A stretch of 35,369 bases of DNA from Salegentibacter sp. 24 (GCF_004362395.1 NZ_SNWE01000031.1:1-35369), one strand, 5' to 3'; positions 9,471-18,951 are shown, numbered from the stretch's first letter. Notes: generated by a model from the sequence alone, not told the origin. A program made the numbers and translations.

Positions 9471-9848
9471 ATGGTTGTGGATGGTACTTATGCAAAAATG
9501 TGGATTTCCAAGGGGATCCTTTATTTTATCTATAAAGAAATTTATGAGATTAATAGGAGTATGGCCAAACAAATCGTAAGCCAGCGATTACAGCTGCAAA
9601 ATGAAAATTCATATCCTATATTTTGTGATCTAAGGGCTGTCACCCTTGCTCAAAAACAAGCCAGGGACTATTTGGCTATTGAAGGTGCATATATGACAAC
9701 GGCACTCGCACTCCTGGTTAAAGATGAGCACGCCGAGGTAATCACCCAGATGTATATTAAAATAAATAACCCGGCTTATCCTACCCGGGTATTTACTAAT
9801 AAGGAAAAGGCGCTTTCGTTCTTGCAGGACTATAAAAGTAACCATTAA
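9471..9848 (+). CDS. Small STAS/SEC14-like protein (DUF7793-like)
   Basis: A soluble 125-aa protein with no signal peptide or membrane segment. The pattern KMWISKGILYFIYK, SMAKQIVSQRLQLQNENSYP, CDLRAVTLAQKQARDYLA and PTRVFTNKEKALSFLQDY matches a Bacteroidota family that I recall as DUF7793, a STAS/SEC14-like fold (unverified). Its biochemical function is unknown. The start used is the ATG at 9471; a later ATG (MWISKG) is possible. It is 13 bases upstream of the AraC gene, so they are probably cotranscribed, and both are divergent from the oxoamine-synthase fusion. A sensory or regulatory accessory role is inferred from this setting. Confidence 0.7.
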   Translation: MVVDGTYAKMWISKGILYFIYKEIYEINRSMAKQIVSQRLQLQNENSYPIFCDLRAVTLAQKQARDYLAIEGAYMTTALALLVKDEHAEVITQMYIKINNPAYPTRVFTNKEKALSFLQDYKSNH

Positions 9849-9861
9849 TAAAATAATAATT

Positions 9862-10785
9862 ATGGAAAAGGAAATCAGCAACGAGGAGAAAATGAGGTTC
9901 AATTCTTTGTACCAACAAATCATCGAGATTGCCTGTGGTAATTTTATGTTTCGCCAGGAACCGTCAGGTCGCCGAGACCCACTAGATACTATTGGCGTAT
10001 TACTAAATATGATGTCCGAAGAAATTTATAATTCCTGTTTTAAATCCCAGCAGCAGGAGGAACATACGGAATATCATTTTTCAATATTCCTGGATAATAG
10101 CTACCATATAACTTCATATACTACCCAAACTCCCAAGATCCTGAAATGGGATGAGAAAAAAATTGATAGACCAATTTCAGAAATTCTTTCCAATAATTCC
10201 GTAACTGTTTTAAAAAAGGAACTGGAATTAAATGATGGAAAACCTTATCAGCGATTAATTACTTTAGACTTTCTAACTGAAAATAAAAGTCTATATAGGA
10301 CTCCCTGCACTATTCAGAAGATGACAGGTATTAATTCAGACTGTTCATATGTAATTACCGCTTTTCGTTTCGAAAATAGGATTGAGGAGGACGAGAAAGA
10401 TAGTAACCCAGCCAGGTCTTCAAAATCAGGAAGGAAGGAGAGTGCCGCAACAAAAATACTGCTAAAGCAAGTACGTCTTTATATTCTCCGGAATCTGCAT
10501 ACTGAACTGCCATCCCTTAAGGAATTAGGACTTATTCACCGTACGAACAAAACTAAACTCAAAGAAGGATTTAAGAAAATGTATGGCACTACCATACCCC
10601 GGTTCCATATGAAAAAAAGACTTGAAAAAGGTGCCCTTTTAATTCGAAGTACGGAATTGCCTATTTCCATAATTATGCAGAAATGCGGTTTTAAGGATCA
10701 TTCACATTTTTCTAAAAATTTCAAACTTCAATATGGTCAGACGCCTTCGCAGTATAGAATGGAAAATGCCTGGTCCATTTTATAA
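9862..10785 (+). CDS. AraC-family transcriptional regulator
   Basis: 307 aa. The C-terminal ~105 residues are an AraC/XylS double HTH. The first helix-turn-helix is around SLKELGLIHRTNKTKLKEGFKKMYG; the second contains PISIIMQKCGFKDHSHFSKNFK and ends in the conserved GQTPSQYR. The N-terminal ~170 residues are not a cupin; the layout (HFSIFLDNSYHITSYT, then IDRPISEIL) looks PAS-like, so a small-molecule or redox input is possible. A Ser/Lys-rich linker (~175-195) separates the halves. Likely targets are the divergent oxoamine-synthase gene and the nearby SusC/SusD/M16 operon; this is inferred from position only. Confidence 0.85.
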   Translation: MEKEISNEEKMRFNSLYQQIIEIACGNFMFRQEPSGRRDPLDTIGVLLNMMSEEIYNSCFKSQQQEEHTEYHFSIFLDNSYHITSYTTQTPKILKWDEKKIDRPISEILSNNSVTVLKKELELNDGKPYQRLITLDFLTENKSLYRTPCTIQKMTGINSDCSYVITAFRFENRIEEDEKDSNPARSSKSGRKESAATKILLKQVRLYILRNLHTELPSLKELGLIHRTNKTKLKEGFKKMYGTTIPRFHMKKRLEKGALLIRSTELPISIIMQKCGFKDHSHFSKNFKLQYGQTPSQYRMENAWSIL

Positions 10786-11003
10786 CAGAATAGTTTTTCG
10801 GCTTTAGCGACCATTTTTTTTGAGGTTATTTGATGAAATTTACTATTGTAAATGATAGTAGCCTTAAGCTTATACTACTTTCAAATTTCAGTATTGTACT
10901 GGAATATTTACACCATAAAAGAAAAGTTACAAATCTTTTTGCGCAGAAAGTAGGAGAAGCCGAAAATCCTTCAAAGAGTAGGTATATTTTTAATCTTTAT
11001 ATT

Positions 11004-11291
11004 ATGAAAAAGCTATTTTTAATTCCAGCAATGGCGCTTCTTGTTGTTTTAGGCATGTCCTTTACAAATGTAGGAGGTGAAACCGACAATGAGCCGGCGA
11101 CCCTGGTCAACGATTATGTCTTGATTAGTGGGAACTGGCAACCAATTGCTGAACAGGATTGTTCAGGTGGACAATATCATTGCCAGGTGAAATTCAGTGA
11201 GAATGGACAGGCTTATGATGTGTATGATGAAATGAATGTCAATACACTCAAAGAGAGCCCTACCAGACCACCAAAATTGATTAATCCATAA
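11004..11291 (+). CDS. Small exported DUF6520-like peptide with two cysteines
   Basis: A 95-aa product beginning MKKLFLIPAMALLVVLGMSF, a clear Sec-type signal segment, then a short mature part with a CSGGQYHC pair and no other domain. The overall look (MKK start, hydrophobic leader, short Cys-containing tail) matches what I know as DUF6520 in Bacteroidota; the assignment is from memory. I use the ATG at 11004. The frame stays open from 10830, but those extra 58 residues do not look like protein and would bury the signal peptide. It converges on the M16/SusD/SusC operon across a shared terminator. Small exported peptides next to importer/protease genes could be substrates or signals; that is inference. 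Confidence 0.7.
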   Translation: MKKLFLIPAMALLVVLGMSFTNVGGETDNEPATLVNDYVLISGNWQPIAEQDCSGGQYHCQVKFSENGQAYDVYDEMNVNTLKESPTRPPKLINP

Positions 11292-11302
11292 TCATTTAAT
11301 TT

Positions 11303-11330
11303 AAGTATCCCGGATTTGTCCGGGATACTT
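11303..11330. terminator. Bidirectional terminator between convergent genes
   Basis: A perfect 12-bp stem (AAGTATCCCGGA with TCCGGGATACTT) around a 4-base TTTG loop lies between the stop codons of the DUF6520-like gene and the M16 gene. The T tract is weak on both sides. Its position between convergent genes makes a shared terminator the best explanation. Confidence 0.8.
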
Positions 11331-11344
11331 GTTATAAAAGAATT

Positions 11345-14143
11345 CTATTTATTCTTGGGTATTATTATTATTTCCTGTCGTTTATCCAGAGACAGGTATT
11401 TTTTTGCGGCCTCGTTGACATCTTCCAAATCGATGAAATGTTTTAGTAAGGAGGAATACTGTAAAACTTCTTCTGTAGCACTTCTTTCACTGTTCTCATA
11501 TCTTTTTAGAAAATCCGGCCAAAAATTTACAAGGTAGAACCTATCCAGCCTTGGTTCGTACCTATCTATTCTCAACGGAATGGCTGTCTCCAACCAGGTT
11601 GGGGCAACTCCTTTATCACGGAGTTGTTTAAATTCTTCAACAGCCGATTTAATCATTTTGTCCTGATTTCCAAGGTCACTATCAAAACTTATAATAAAAG
11701 CATAGATCCCTTTTTCAAAATCCATCCACTTACCATAGGCATGAGGCATATAGGAGCCACTTCTTAAGCGGTCAAAAATCGCCTCGTCTAACCTTTTCCA
11801 TAAAAGATCCAGCACTACCTGTGTTTTAGAACTATAATCTATTTGCACCGGGAAGTATAGTTCGACTACGGCATTATTGACATCTTCGTATTCAACCGTT
11901 TCTGAAATGGTCTTAAAATTATAGGTGAATTGATTCTGGAACATATTATTCTCTATAACCGTTGGAAATTCAGACAGGTAATTTTGAACCTCTGGTATTA
12001 ATTCTTCTGAGTTAAAATCTCCGGTGATAATAAAGGTGTAGCCATATAAATTTGTAAATTTATTATAGCCTTCATAATAATCTTGAAATGTGAGGGCGGC
12101 AATATCTTTTTTACTTATTTGCGGGACCTTGGTAAATAATGTCCTTTCAACCGTTTCACGAATCATCAGATTATGATCTAAGGTTTGGCTGAACTTCAAT
12201 ATTTGATCTTCTTTCCAATTTTCAAATGCCTGTTGATTGTATTTAGGATTGAGCAAATAGCGATGTAATACATTAAAAAAAGACTGTATATCGTTTTTTT
12301 GAAAAACTCCGTCAATAATAAACTGATTTTGAATATGATAATAATTCAATCTCATCTGATGATCCAGCATGAACTGCTTTAATTCAAATTTTGAGTAATC
12401 TTCAACATCTCCGTAGAACATCAAATCAGGTGCTGTAGTCGCAGTTATATATTCTTTTTTATTTCTAATAGAAATTGGAACTTCTTTGTATCCGTAGATT
12501 GAAACTTGATTCTTATAGCGTTCCATCCAGGGTTCTGAAGGCTTAAAGATCAGCTTTATTCCATTTGGCAATATTAATGAGCTTACTCCAATTTCATTTT
12601 CCTTTACCATGGATAGATCAACATTTTTTAAAGGTTGAAAAACGTTTGAAATAGTGTCAATTTCCCGGAAAATTAATTTGGATTTTTTTCGGGCTTTTAC
12701 TTTCGCTTCCTGATACCATTTCATCACATTCTGATGCTTTGGTATGGATGAAACCGGAATATTAATAAAGGTATAATCGGTATTTTCAGAAAGTTGCCAA
12801 CCGGTATTGATGTAATTCTTGATCTCCGATATTCCAATATCCTCCAATACCTGTCTTAACTCCCTCTCGTATCTTTCGCCAATAACTGCTCTATTTCCTA
12901 AAACAAAATGATTCAGTAAACTGATAGATATATCCCTTGATTCTGAATTTTTTGTTACGAGATCATCATATAAAACTTGTTTTGACTTTTCTAACATTTC
13001 TTTATCAATAGTCCCTTTCACTAATTCATCCGCTGTAAATAATTGCATCATATTTGACTTGATATCTAAATCATTATCAGTATCCACCATCCAATAATTT
13101 ATCTGTAGTTGACCGTTCGCTAAAGAATTGCTACTAAAAGAGCTAGTATAGTTTTCAAACGGAGGATCGTATTGATCTTTTAATTTTTTTCCGATTTTAT
13201 CATACATCATGCTAGTTAGCTTTTGCAGCAACATTTTTCGCAGATCTTCTCGCGAACGCACGAACTTTTCATCATTTTTACGCTTACTGGTAATTACTAT
13301 CCTGGATGACTCATTAATGGAATCTTTAAGCGACTGGTACTGGTTTTTACCAGGAAGGATAATTTTAAATTGCTCATTGTACCTCTCAGGGCTTTCCGAA
13401 TCGTAGCCGGACTTTAAATCGTTAAAACGATTAATTATTACCTTTTCGAGGCTGTCGGGGTTGATGTCTCCAACTATGATGGCAGCTTCTAGGTCCGGTC
13501 GATACCATTTATTATGGAATTCTTTTAAAGCTTCAATATTCACATTTCTCATACTAGCTTCTGAGCCTGCTTTATCCTGTAGCCCAAAATTCGTATTTGA
13601 TAGGACGATATTGGAAATCGTATCTAGATACCAATCTCTATAATAAGACTTAGATCGGCCTTCGCCGATCACCGAACCGCTTTCCACCGCTACATCATTC
13701 TCTCTTATTATCATATTCCCCGACCATTCATATAGAAATTCCAAAGCAAGGTTCAATTTTTCCGGGCGGTCTGAAGAAAATGTAAGTTGGTACTCTGTAA
13801 AATCATAACCGGTTCTGGCCGCAAGAATAAGACTGGCAGAATCAGCAACCTTTAGAAGTTGCGGATATTTTACCGTATGAACGGCGCCAATATGCTCAAG
13901 AAGATGAGCATATTCTTTCTGATTTTGTTTTTGTTGATAATAACCCGCCTTCACTGCTAATAGCATTTGAATTTGTCCGGGAGGAACCTCGTTTTTCTTT
14001 ATATAATAAGTAAACCCGTTTTTCAATTTGCCATATCTTACAGTCGTATCAAGATTTTTTTCAGTCAAAGCTTTAACTTGCTGAGCGAACAGCTGGTTTC
14101 CTAGTACTAAGAAAAGTATTGAAAGAAATATATAATTTTTCAT
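11345..14143 (-). CDS. Periplasmic M16 (insulinase/pitrilysin-family) zinc metalloprotease
   Basis: A 932-aa exported protease. The signal peptide is MKNYIFLSILFLVLGNQLFA. The inverse zinc motif is complete: H80-LL-E83-H84, then E154 and E161, i.e. HxxEH-x69-E-x6-E. This is the classical M16 spacing and predicts an active enzyme. Two-lobed M16 enzymes of ~900 aa degrade or process peptides inside a closed chamber. I choose the ATG at 14143, one base after the SusD stop; an ATG at 14158 would overlap that gene and spoil the signal peptide. As third gene of the SusC-SusD-M16 operon it probably cuts material brought in by the porin. The size and context recall FusC, the M16 protease paired with a TonB-dependent ferredoxin importer in Pectobacterium; that parallel is inference. 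Confidence 0.92.
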   Translation of the reverse strand: MKNYIFLSILFLVLGNQLFAQQVKALTEKNLDTTVRYGKLKNGFTYYIKKNEVPPGQIQMLLAVKAGYYQQKQNQKEYAHLLEHIGAVHTVKYPQLLKVADSASLILAARTGYDFTEYQLTFSSDRPEKLNLALEFLYEWSGNMIIRENDVAVESGSVIGEGRSKSYYRDWYLDTISNIVLSNTNFGLQDKAGSEASMRNVNIEALKEFHNKWYRPDLEAAIIVGDINPDSLEKVIINRFNDLKSGYDSESPERYNEQFKIILPGKNQYQSLKDSINESSRIVITSKRKNDEKFVRSREDLRKMLLQKLTSMMYDKIGKKLKDQYDPPFENYTSSFSSNSLANGQLQINYWMVDTDNDLDIKSNMMQLFTADELVKGTIDKEMLEKSKQVLYDDLVTKNSESRDISISLLNHFVLGNRAVIGERYERELRQVLEDIGISEIKNYINTGWQLSENTDYTFINIPVSSIPKHQNVMKWYQEAKVKARKKSKLIFREIDTISNVFQPLKNVDLSMVKENEIGVSSLILPNGIKLIFKPSEPWMERYKNQVSIYGYKEVPISIRNKKEYITATTAPDLMFYGDVEDYSKFELKQFMLDHQMRLNYYHIQNQFIIDGVFQKNDIQSFFNVLHRYLLNPKYNQQAFENWKEDQILKFSQTLDHNLMIRETVERTLFTKVPQISKKDIAALTFQDYYEGYNKFTNLYGYTFIITGDFNSEELIPEVQNYLSEFPTVIENNMFQNQFTYNFKTISETVEYEDVNNAVVELYFPVQIDYSSKTQVVLDLLWKRLDEAIFDRLRSGSYMPHAYGKWMDFEKGIYAFIISFDSDLGNQDKMIKSAVEEFKQLRDKGVAPTWLETAIPLRIDRYEPRLDRFYLVNFWPDFLKRYENSERSATEEVLQYSSLLKHFIDLEDVNEAAKKYLSLDKRQEIIIIPKNK

Positions 14144-14144
14144 T

Positions 14145-15548
14145 TTAGTACCCTTCATTTTGTGTCAGATTCGGATTCTTTTTTCTCTCGGATTCCGGTA
14201 TTGGATAAAGCAAATCAGTTGTATTCCATGATGGATCTTCCCCTAGAACCTGTCCAGCCTGGCCGGTTCGCTTTAGATCAAACCAACGATGACCCCATTC
14301 CGAAAAAAGTTCCTTTCTTCGTTGTAATAAGATTTCTTCAAAAAGCTCCATCTCTGATATTTCGGGTTTAATTTCCGCAAATGGTTGCAGTCCTGATCTT
14401 AATCGGATCTCATCAACATCCTGCAAAGCACCAGCTAAATCACCCTGCTCCAAACGTGATTCCGCACGAATGAGGTATTGTTCGCCTAGCCGAAGAACCA
14501 TAGAATATTCTTCTATTGGGAATTGGTTGCTAAGGCGCACTTTATATTTATGCACGTAATGAGCATCCAGTGCTTCGTTATACCCCACCCAGTTTTGAAA
14601 CCTTTTATCGATGGAATCAAATTCAGCTATGAATGGTTCCTCCAATTTAATAGCCGCAAAAAATGAAAAGATTGGATCAATGATTTGAAAATTCCCTTCG
14701 TTAGTTTGTGTCGACAAACCCCCAGCTCCTATCGGAGAAATTTGCCAGATTGCCTCAGCACTATTGGCCAGAAAAACCTCGTCTAAGTCCTCTAATAATC
14801 CGTAGTTGCCAGTATCATTTATCACCAGACTGCTAAATTTTTCAGCTTCCTGCCAGTTCTCGGAATATAGGTAAACACGAGACAGAAAGGCCCTAACCAC
14901 TTGTTTATTGATACTTGTTCTCTCGGTATTCCAATATTCTTCAGGAACCTGTTCTTCGGCCATTATTAAATCGGCGAGAATCTGATCATAAATGTCAATT
15001 TGGGAAGTTCTTGAAGCCAATTGGTTCTCGCGATAATCTGTCTTCAGTATAAGCGGAACATCCCCGTAAAGATTAGTCAGGTAGAAATAAGTAAATGCAC
15101 GGACAAACCTCGCCTGACCTTCCATTTGATTTTTGAATGACTGTTCCAGATTATCCGCATTTTGCAAACCTTCCAGAAAAGAGTTCACGGCATAAATCAT
15201 ATTGTAGGCACTGGACCAGATACTTAGATTTTCTATATTATCGGGATCAATTTCATGTTCCTGGAATTGCATCCTGGAAACATTTCCTGTACTAATGGTT
15301 TGAATATTATCCGCTGATAAGCCTGCCATAGTGGTGATACTGCTTCTTCCCCCATTAGAATATTCCAACTGAAATAATTGGTAATAGATTCCTGTCATGG
15401 CACTTTCCACCGTGGCCTCGCTTTTGAATACCTCTTGCCTTACCAATTGGTTTGCAGGAGGATCGAGATCTACCATCTCTTCACAGGAGTAAAATAGGCA
15501 AGCCACTAATAAAATAATGAACTGGTATGTATAAGAATATTTTTTCAT
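14145..15548 (-). CDS. SusD/RagB-family outer-membrane lipoprotein
   Basis: 467 aa. The N-terminus has a lipoprotein signal ending LVACLFYSC, with C22 as the likely lipidated residue followed by EE, as in surface-exposed Bacteroidota lipoproteins. The mature part has the SusD layout: DLDPPANQL near the start, SAMTGIYYQLFQ, a helical region with RAFTYFYLTNLYGDVPLIL, and a C-terminal RRKELFSEWGHRWFDLKRTG. SusD-like proteins form the lid of the SusC porin and capture the substrate. Nine bases separate it from susC and one from the M16 gene. With a protease and no glycoside hydrolase nearby, a peptide or protein ligand (RagAB-like) is more likely than a glycan. Confidence 0.93.
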   Translation of the reverse strand: MKKYSYTYQFIILLVACLFYSCEEMVDLDPPANQLVRQEVFKSEATVESAMTGIYYQLFQLEYSNGGRSSITTMAGLSADNIQTISTGNVSRMQFQEHEIDPDNIENLSIWSSAYNMIYAVNSFLEGLQNADNLEQSFKNQMEGQARFVRAFTYFYLTNLYGDVPLILKTDYRENQLASRTSQIDIYDQILADLIMAEEQVPEEYWNTERTSINKQVVRAFLSRVYLYSENWQEAEKFSSLVINDTGNYGLLEDLDEVFLANSAEAIWQISPIGAGGLSTQTNEGNFQIIDPIFSFFAAIKLEEPFIAEFDSIDKRFQNWVGYNEALDAHYVHKYKVRLSNQFPIEEYSMVLRLGEQYLIRAESRLEQGDLAGALQDVDEIRLRSGLQPFAEIKPEISEMELFEEILLQRRKELFSEWGHRWFDLKRTGQAGQVLGEDPSWNTTDLLYPIPESERKKNPNLTQNEGY

Positions 15549-15557
15549 GATAATGTG

Positions 15558-18530
15558 TTAAAAATTAAGCTGTAGTCCTGCTGTAACAGATCTAAGATTT
15601 CCCATAGATATTGCTGAGGTAGGTAGTTCCGGATCTAGACCTTCATAAGGCGTCCATGTTAGCAGGTTTTGCCCATGAATAAATAACCGGATCTGGTCGG
15701 CATGCAGTCTTTTTGTCCATCTCATTGGTAAATTATAGCCCATGGAAAGTGTTTTGAGGCGTAGAAAAGAAGCGTCAGTAAAAGAAAAATCACTGTTTAC
15801 CGCATCTATAAAAGCAATTGATGCTTCGTAGGACGCAGAATATCTCTGAAAATCTTCATTACCCAAAGCCACATCAAGAACATTGCTGTTCGTTCCGGCC
15901 TGGAATTCGGATAGCCTTCCTTCCTGTTTCACGTATTGTAAAAGAAATTCGAGATTGAAATTTCCATAACGTAAAGAATTGCTCAGGCCGCCAAAGAACT
16001 CTCTATTCAGATTTTTAGTAATAATCTGATCTTCAAAACTCAGGTTTCCGTCGTCATTTACATCCCTTACCGTATACAAACCTGTTTCAGGATCCAGGCC
16101 AGTATAATCATATAATAGTGCAATATTTAGGGGCTCACCTACGCGGTAAGTATTTGAATAAGAGGATTGATCGATATCCGGATATCGTAGTAATTTATTT
16201 TCCGGAAAACTAAGATTCAGATTTGTTCTCCAGCTAAACCTGTCATTACTGAAATTGATAGTTGCGAGTTCAATCTCCAGACCTTTATTTTGAACCGTGG
16301 CCGGCAGGTTAGCCTGTACGGAATTGAATCCAGCGATGTAAGGTAGCGAATACCCAACCAGCTGGTTGGAGGATCGGTTACGATACCAACTTACTCCAAT
16401 ATTCAACTTATCTTTCAAGAATCCGAGCTCTGTGGCCAGTTCCAGTTTTTTATTGACTTCCCAGGAATAGTCAGGATTGGCCAGTGCGACAGGATAAAGG
16501 CCTCCGGGACCTACGGTTGCCTGGTAGGCATCCAGATAACCATAATCTCCTATTTGGTCGTTCCCCGTGCTTCCATAGCTACCTCGTAGCTTTGCAAAAG
16601 ATAGAAAGCTATCTACCTTTCCAAAAAAAGACTCTTCAGAAAGAATCCAGGCAGCGCCTATTGCCCCGAAACTGGCAAACCGGTTATTAGTACCAAACCG
16701 GGAGGAGCCATCCCTGCGACCGGTAAGGTTTAAAAAATACTTTTGATCCCAATTTAGACCGATTCTGGAAAAAAGGGCGACATACTTATATTCAGCCTGA
16801 CCACTGCTAGCATTGATTATACTCTCCGCTGAACCTAAATCTCCTATTAATGATTCCGAAGCATAGCCCTGCCCCTGGAAAGAACTTCGGTCAGATCCAT
16901 TTTTTTGCAAGGTTCCTCCAATTAAAAAATGTGTTTCCAGTTTTCCGAAGTTTTGATCATAGGTCAATTGCGGCTCAATAATCCATGATTTTCTATTAGT
17001 TGAAAGATGAGACGACCTGTTAACCGGGTTGGATGCCGGGGCATATGATCGAATGGGTAGTTTCCATAATTCGTCACTGGTAAAATTAGCATAGCCAAAA
17101 CTGGATTTCAAGCGTAAACCTGATACTATTTCATAAGAAAGTACCAGGTTAGCGTTCAGGTTCCTGGTTTGGGTAGAGGTCGTATTGAAATATCCCTCCA
17201 TCGGATTAGATAGCCCGGCCTCACTCCAGTCCTCCCAATTAAGACTTCCATCATCATTAAAAACTGATGGAGCATTTGGAGGTAACAAGATGTTGGCAGG
17301 GTTAAGGCCGTTTGTACCTGTTAAATTGTTTTGGTCAATTCCGTAATTCACATGGAGTTTTACCTCAAACAGGTTATCTTTTGATAGGTGATTTAGGGCT
17401 AGGTTACTGGTACCTTTGCGATAATCATAATCTCCCGGGTATATCGTTCCCTGTGAGAATACAGAACCTCCTATGCGGTACGTGGTATTGCCTTCCCCAC
17501 CTGAAATTGCCAGGCTGGCATTGGTCACTTCGGCCTGACCGCCAAAAAAAAGATCCTGCCAGTCTGTATATCTTTCCTGATCCCATAAGACCAGATCGTA
17601 GGCATTGAAATTATCTGGCTCCACACCATCATTCTGGAAAGCCTCCCGCCGTACCTGCAAATACTGCGGGGTATTCAATAAATCAAGCTTCTCTGCTATA
17701 GAAGAACTACCGGTATAAATACGCGCTTCCAGCCCTCGGTTGCTGCCATTCTTAGTGGTAATTAATACCACCCCGTTTGCCCCCCGTGAACCGTAAATTG
17801 CTGTTGCATCTGCATCCTTCAAAACTTCAACACTTTCTATGTTTGCAGGATTCAAATTATTTAACGGATCTATACCGGAATTCGATAAAACCGAATTGCT
17901 CTCAACAGGAACAGAACTTACGGGAACCCCATCTATAATGTAAAGCGGATAGTTTCCTTCGCTTCGTAAACTGTTCGTTCCCCGTATCCTAATGGTGGGA
18001 GCGCCCCCAGGATTTGCTCCTCCAGAAATTATCTCAACACCTGCCATTCTTCCCTGCAATGCCTGAATAGGGCTCACCACCGGCTGGTTTTCTATTTCCT
18101 CGGCCGTTACCCTGGAAATATTACCTGTACTCTCGCGCCTGGTAGTATTATAGTAACCAGCATTAATTTTTACTTCGCCAAGGGCAGAAACATCCTCCTC
18201 TAATTGAATGCTAATTTCTTCGTTGTTATCTACCAGGATTTCTACAGTTTTATATCCTATATAGGAAAAGACCAAAATGCCATTGGCAGGAGCAGTGATG
18301 TTGTACTCGCCATCCAGGTTAGTTATTGTTCCTCTGTCGGTATTTTTAACTGTAACGGTCACCCCAGGTATAGGAATCCCGTTTTGATCTTGTACTACAC
18401 CTGAAATTTCTTGCTGTTGCAAGGGCAGTGGGGCAGTGGTTGCCGCATTAGCAGCACTAGCAAGGAAGAAGAGTATCCCGCCTATAATAATTAGCGCCAC
18501 CCATTTAAGGCGCGAGTAATTATTTTTCAT
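15558..18530 (-). CDS. SusC/RagA-family TonB-dependent outer-membrane transporter
   Basis: 990 aa, full length for the family. Order: signal peptide to ~residue 30; carboxypeptidase-regulatory-like domain ~40-115 (SGVVQDQNGIPIPGVTV, DGEYNITAPANGILVFSYIG); plug domain ~130-260 with IQALQGRMAGVEI, IRIRGTNSL, YPLYIIDGVPV and SVEVLKDADATAIYGSRGA; then a beta-barrel to a C-terminal Phe (LQLNF). The motifs are undamaged. It works with the SusD-like lid and needs TonB/ExbBD, which are not in the window. It is the first gene of the operon; the leader DNA upstream is highly structured. No sigma/anti-sigma pair is adjacent, so control may come from the AraC or XRE regulators nearby. Confidence 0.94.
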   Translation of the reverse strand: MKNNYSRLKWVALIIIGGILFFLASAANAATTAPLPLQQQEISGVVQDQNGIPIPGVTVTVKNTDRGTITNLDGEYNITAPANGILVFSYIGYKTVEILVDNNEEISIQLEEDVSALGEVKINAGYYNTTRRESTGNISRVTAEEIENQPVVSPIQALQGRMAGVEIISGGANPGGAPTIRIRGTNSLRSEGNYPLYIIDGVPVSSVPVESNSVLSNSGIDPLNNLNPANIESVEVLKDADATAIYGSRGANGVVLITTKNGSNRGLEARIYTGSSSIAEKLDLLNTPQYLQVRREAFQNDGVEPDNFNAYDLVLWDQERYTDWQDLFFGGQAEVTNASLAISGGEGNTTYRIGGSVFSQGTIYPGDYDYRKGTSNLALNHLSKDNLFEVKLHVNYGIDQNNLTGTNGLNPANILLPPNAPSVFNDDGSLNWEDWSEAGLSNPMEGYFNTTSTQTRNLNANLVLSYEIVSGLRLKSSFGYANFTSDELWKLPIRSYAPASNPVNRSSHLSTNRKSWIIEPQLTYDQNFGKLETHFLIGGTLQKNGSDRSSFQGQGYASESLIGDLGSAESIINASSGQAEYKYVALFSRIGLNWDQKYFLNLTGRRDGSSRFGTNNRFASFGAIGAAWILSEESFFGKVDSFLSFAKLRGSYGSTGNDQIGDYGYLDAYQATVGPGGLYPVALANPDYSWEVNKKLELATELGFLKDKLNIGVSWYRNRSSNQLVGYSLPYIAGFNSVQANLPATVQNKGLEIELATINFSNDRFSWRTNLNLSFPENKLLRYPDIDQSSYSNTYRVGEPLNIALLYDYTGLDPETGLYTVRDVNDDGNLSFEDQIITKNLNREFFGGLSNSLRYGNFNLEFLLQYVKQEGRLSEFQAGTNSNVLDVALGNEDFQRYSASYEASIAFIDAVNSDFSFTDASFLRLKTLSMGYNLPMRWTKRLHADQIRLFIHGQNLLTWTPYEGLDPELPTSAISMGNLRSVTAGLQLNF

Positions 18531-18567
18531 AATTTTACGTGTGATTTTAAGTGAAACATTGTTTTAC

Positions 18568-18623
18568 TTAAGCTTAGGCCTTCCCCTCCAGACGCCAATC
18601 TTCAGGGAAGGCTTTGAGCTTAA
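18568..18623 (-). promoter_or_regulatory. Hairpin in the leader of the SusC operon
   Basis: On the minus strand an outer stem (TTAAGCT 18568-18574 with AGCTTAA 18617-18623) encloses a perfect 8-bp stem (GCCTTCCC 18578-18585 with GGGAAGGC 18605-18612). A second small hairpin, CGGCT/AGCCG, lies at 18667-18682. The hairpin ends 38 bases before the susC start codon. Bases 18541-18773 are clearly richer in G+C than the surroundings. I recognise no known riboswitch consensus. It could be a leader RNA, an attenuator, or a relic of an inserted element. Confidence 0.5.
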
Positions 18624-18795
18624 TTCAAATAGTCCCTTTACTCTCGATGGAGGAGCAAGGGTATCCCGGCTCCCTATAGCCGAAACTGCAAACCTATTAC
18701 TAATGTTCCCAAGCCCTTTTAAGGCTTTTCCCAACCCACGCTGTAAAAAAAAATAGGGTATCACAGCACCCACGGGATTGTAAAAATTTTGGCCT

Positions 18796-18864
18796 GTCCC
18801 GCAACAAGCCTAAGATTAGACATACTTTTAGATAACCAAAACAGTTGTTTTGGTGTTGCGAGAC
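18796..18864. repeat. Imperfect inverted repeat with internal palindrome
   Basis: GTCCCGCAAC at 18796-18805 pairs 9 of 10 with GTTGCGAGAC at 18855-18864. Inside lies CCAAAACA (18836-18843) with TGTTTTGG (18846-18853), a perfect 8-bp inverted repeat with a 2-base spacer. No ORF covers it. It may be a regulator binding site for the SusC operon or an end of a small element. Confidence 0.45.
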
Positions 18865-18951
18865 TTAAAAAATTGTAGAAAATCACTTTGAAAATTAAGA
18901 AGAGAAATGACGTAGTTCGAACTAAAAAATAGACGTGGAACTCAACTTATT

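Noticed and set aside
10830-11003. Longer start for the DUF6520-like gene
   Set aside because: It would place 58 non-protein-like residues before a clear signal peptide; ATG at 11004 fits far better.
18564-18773. 69-codon minus-strand frame (and a 71-codon plus-strand frame) in the susC leader
   Set aside because: Both overlap the hairpins, have odd composition and resemble no protein; the region is better read as structured non-coding DNA.
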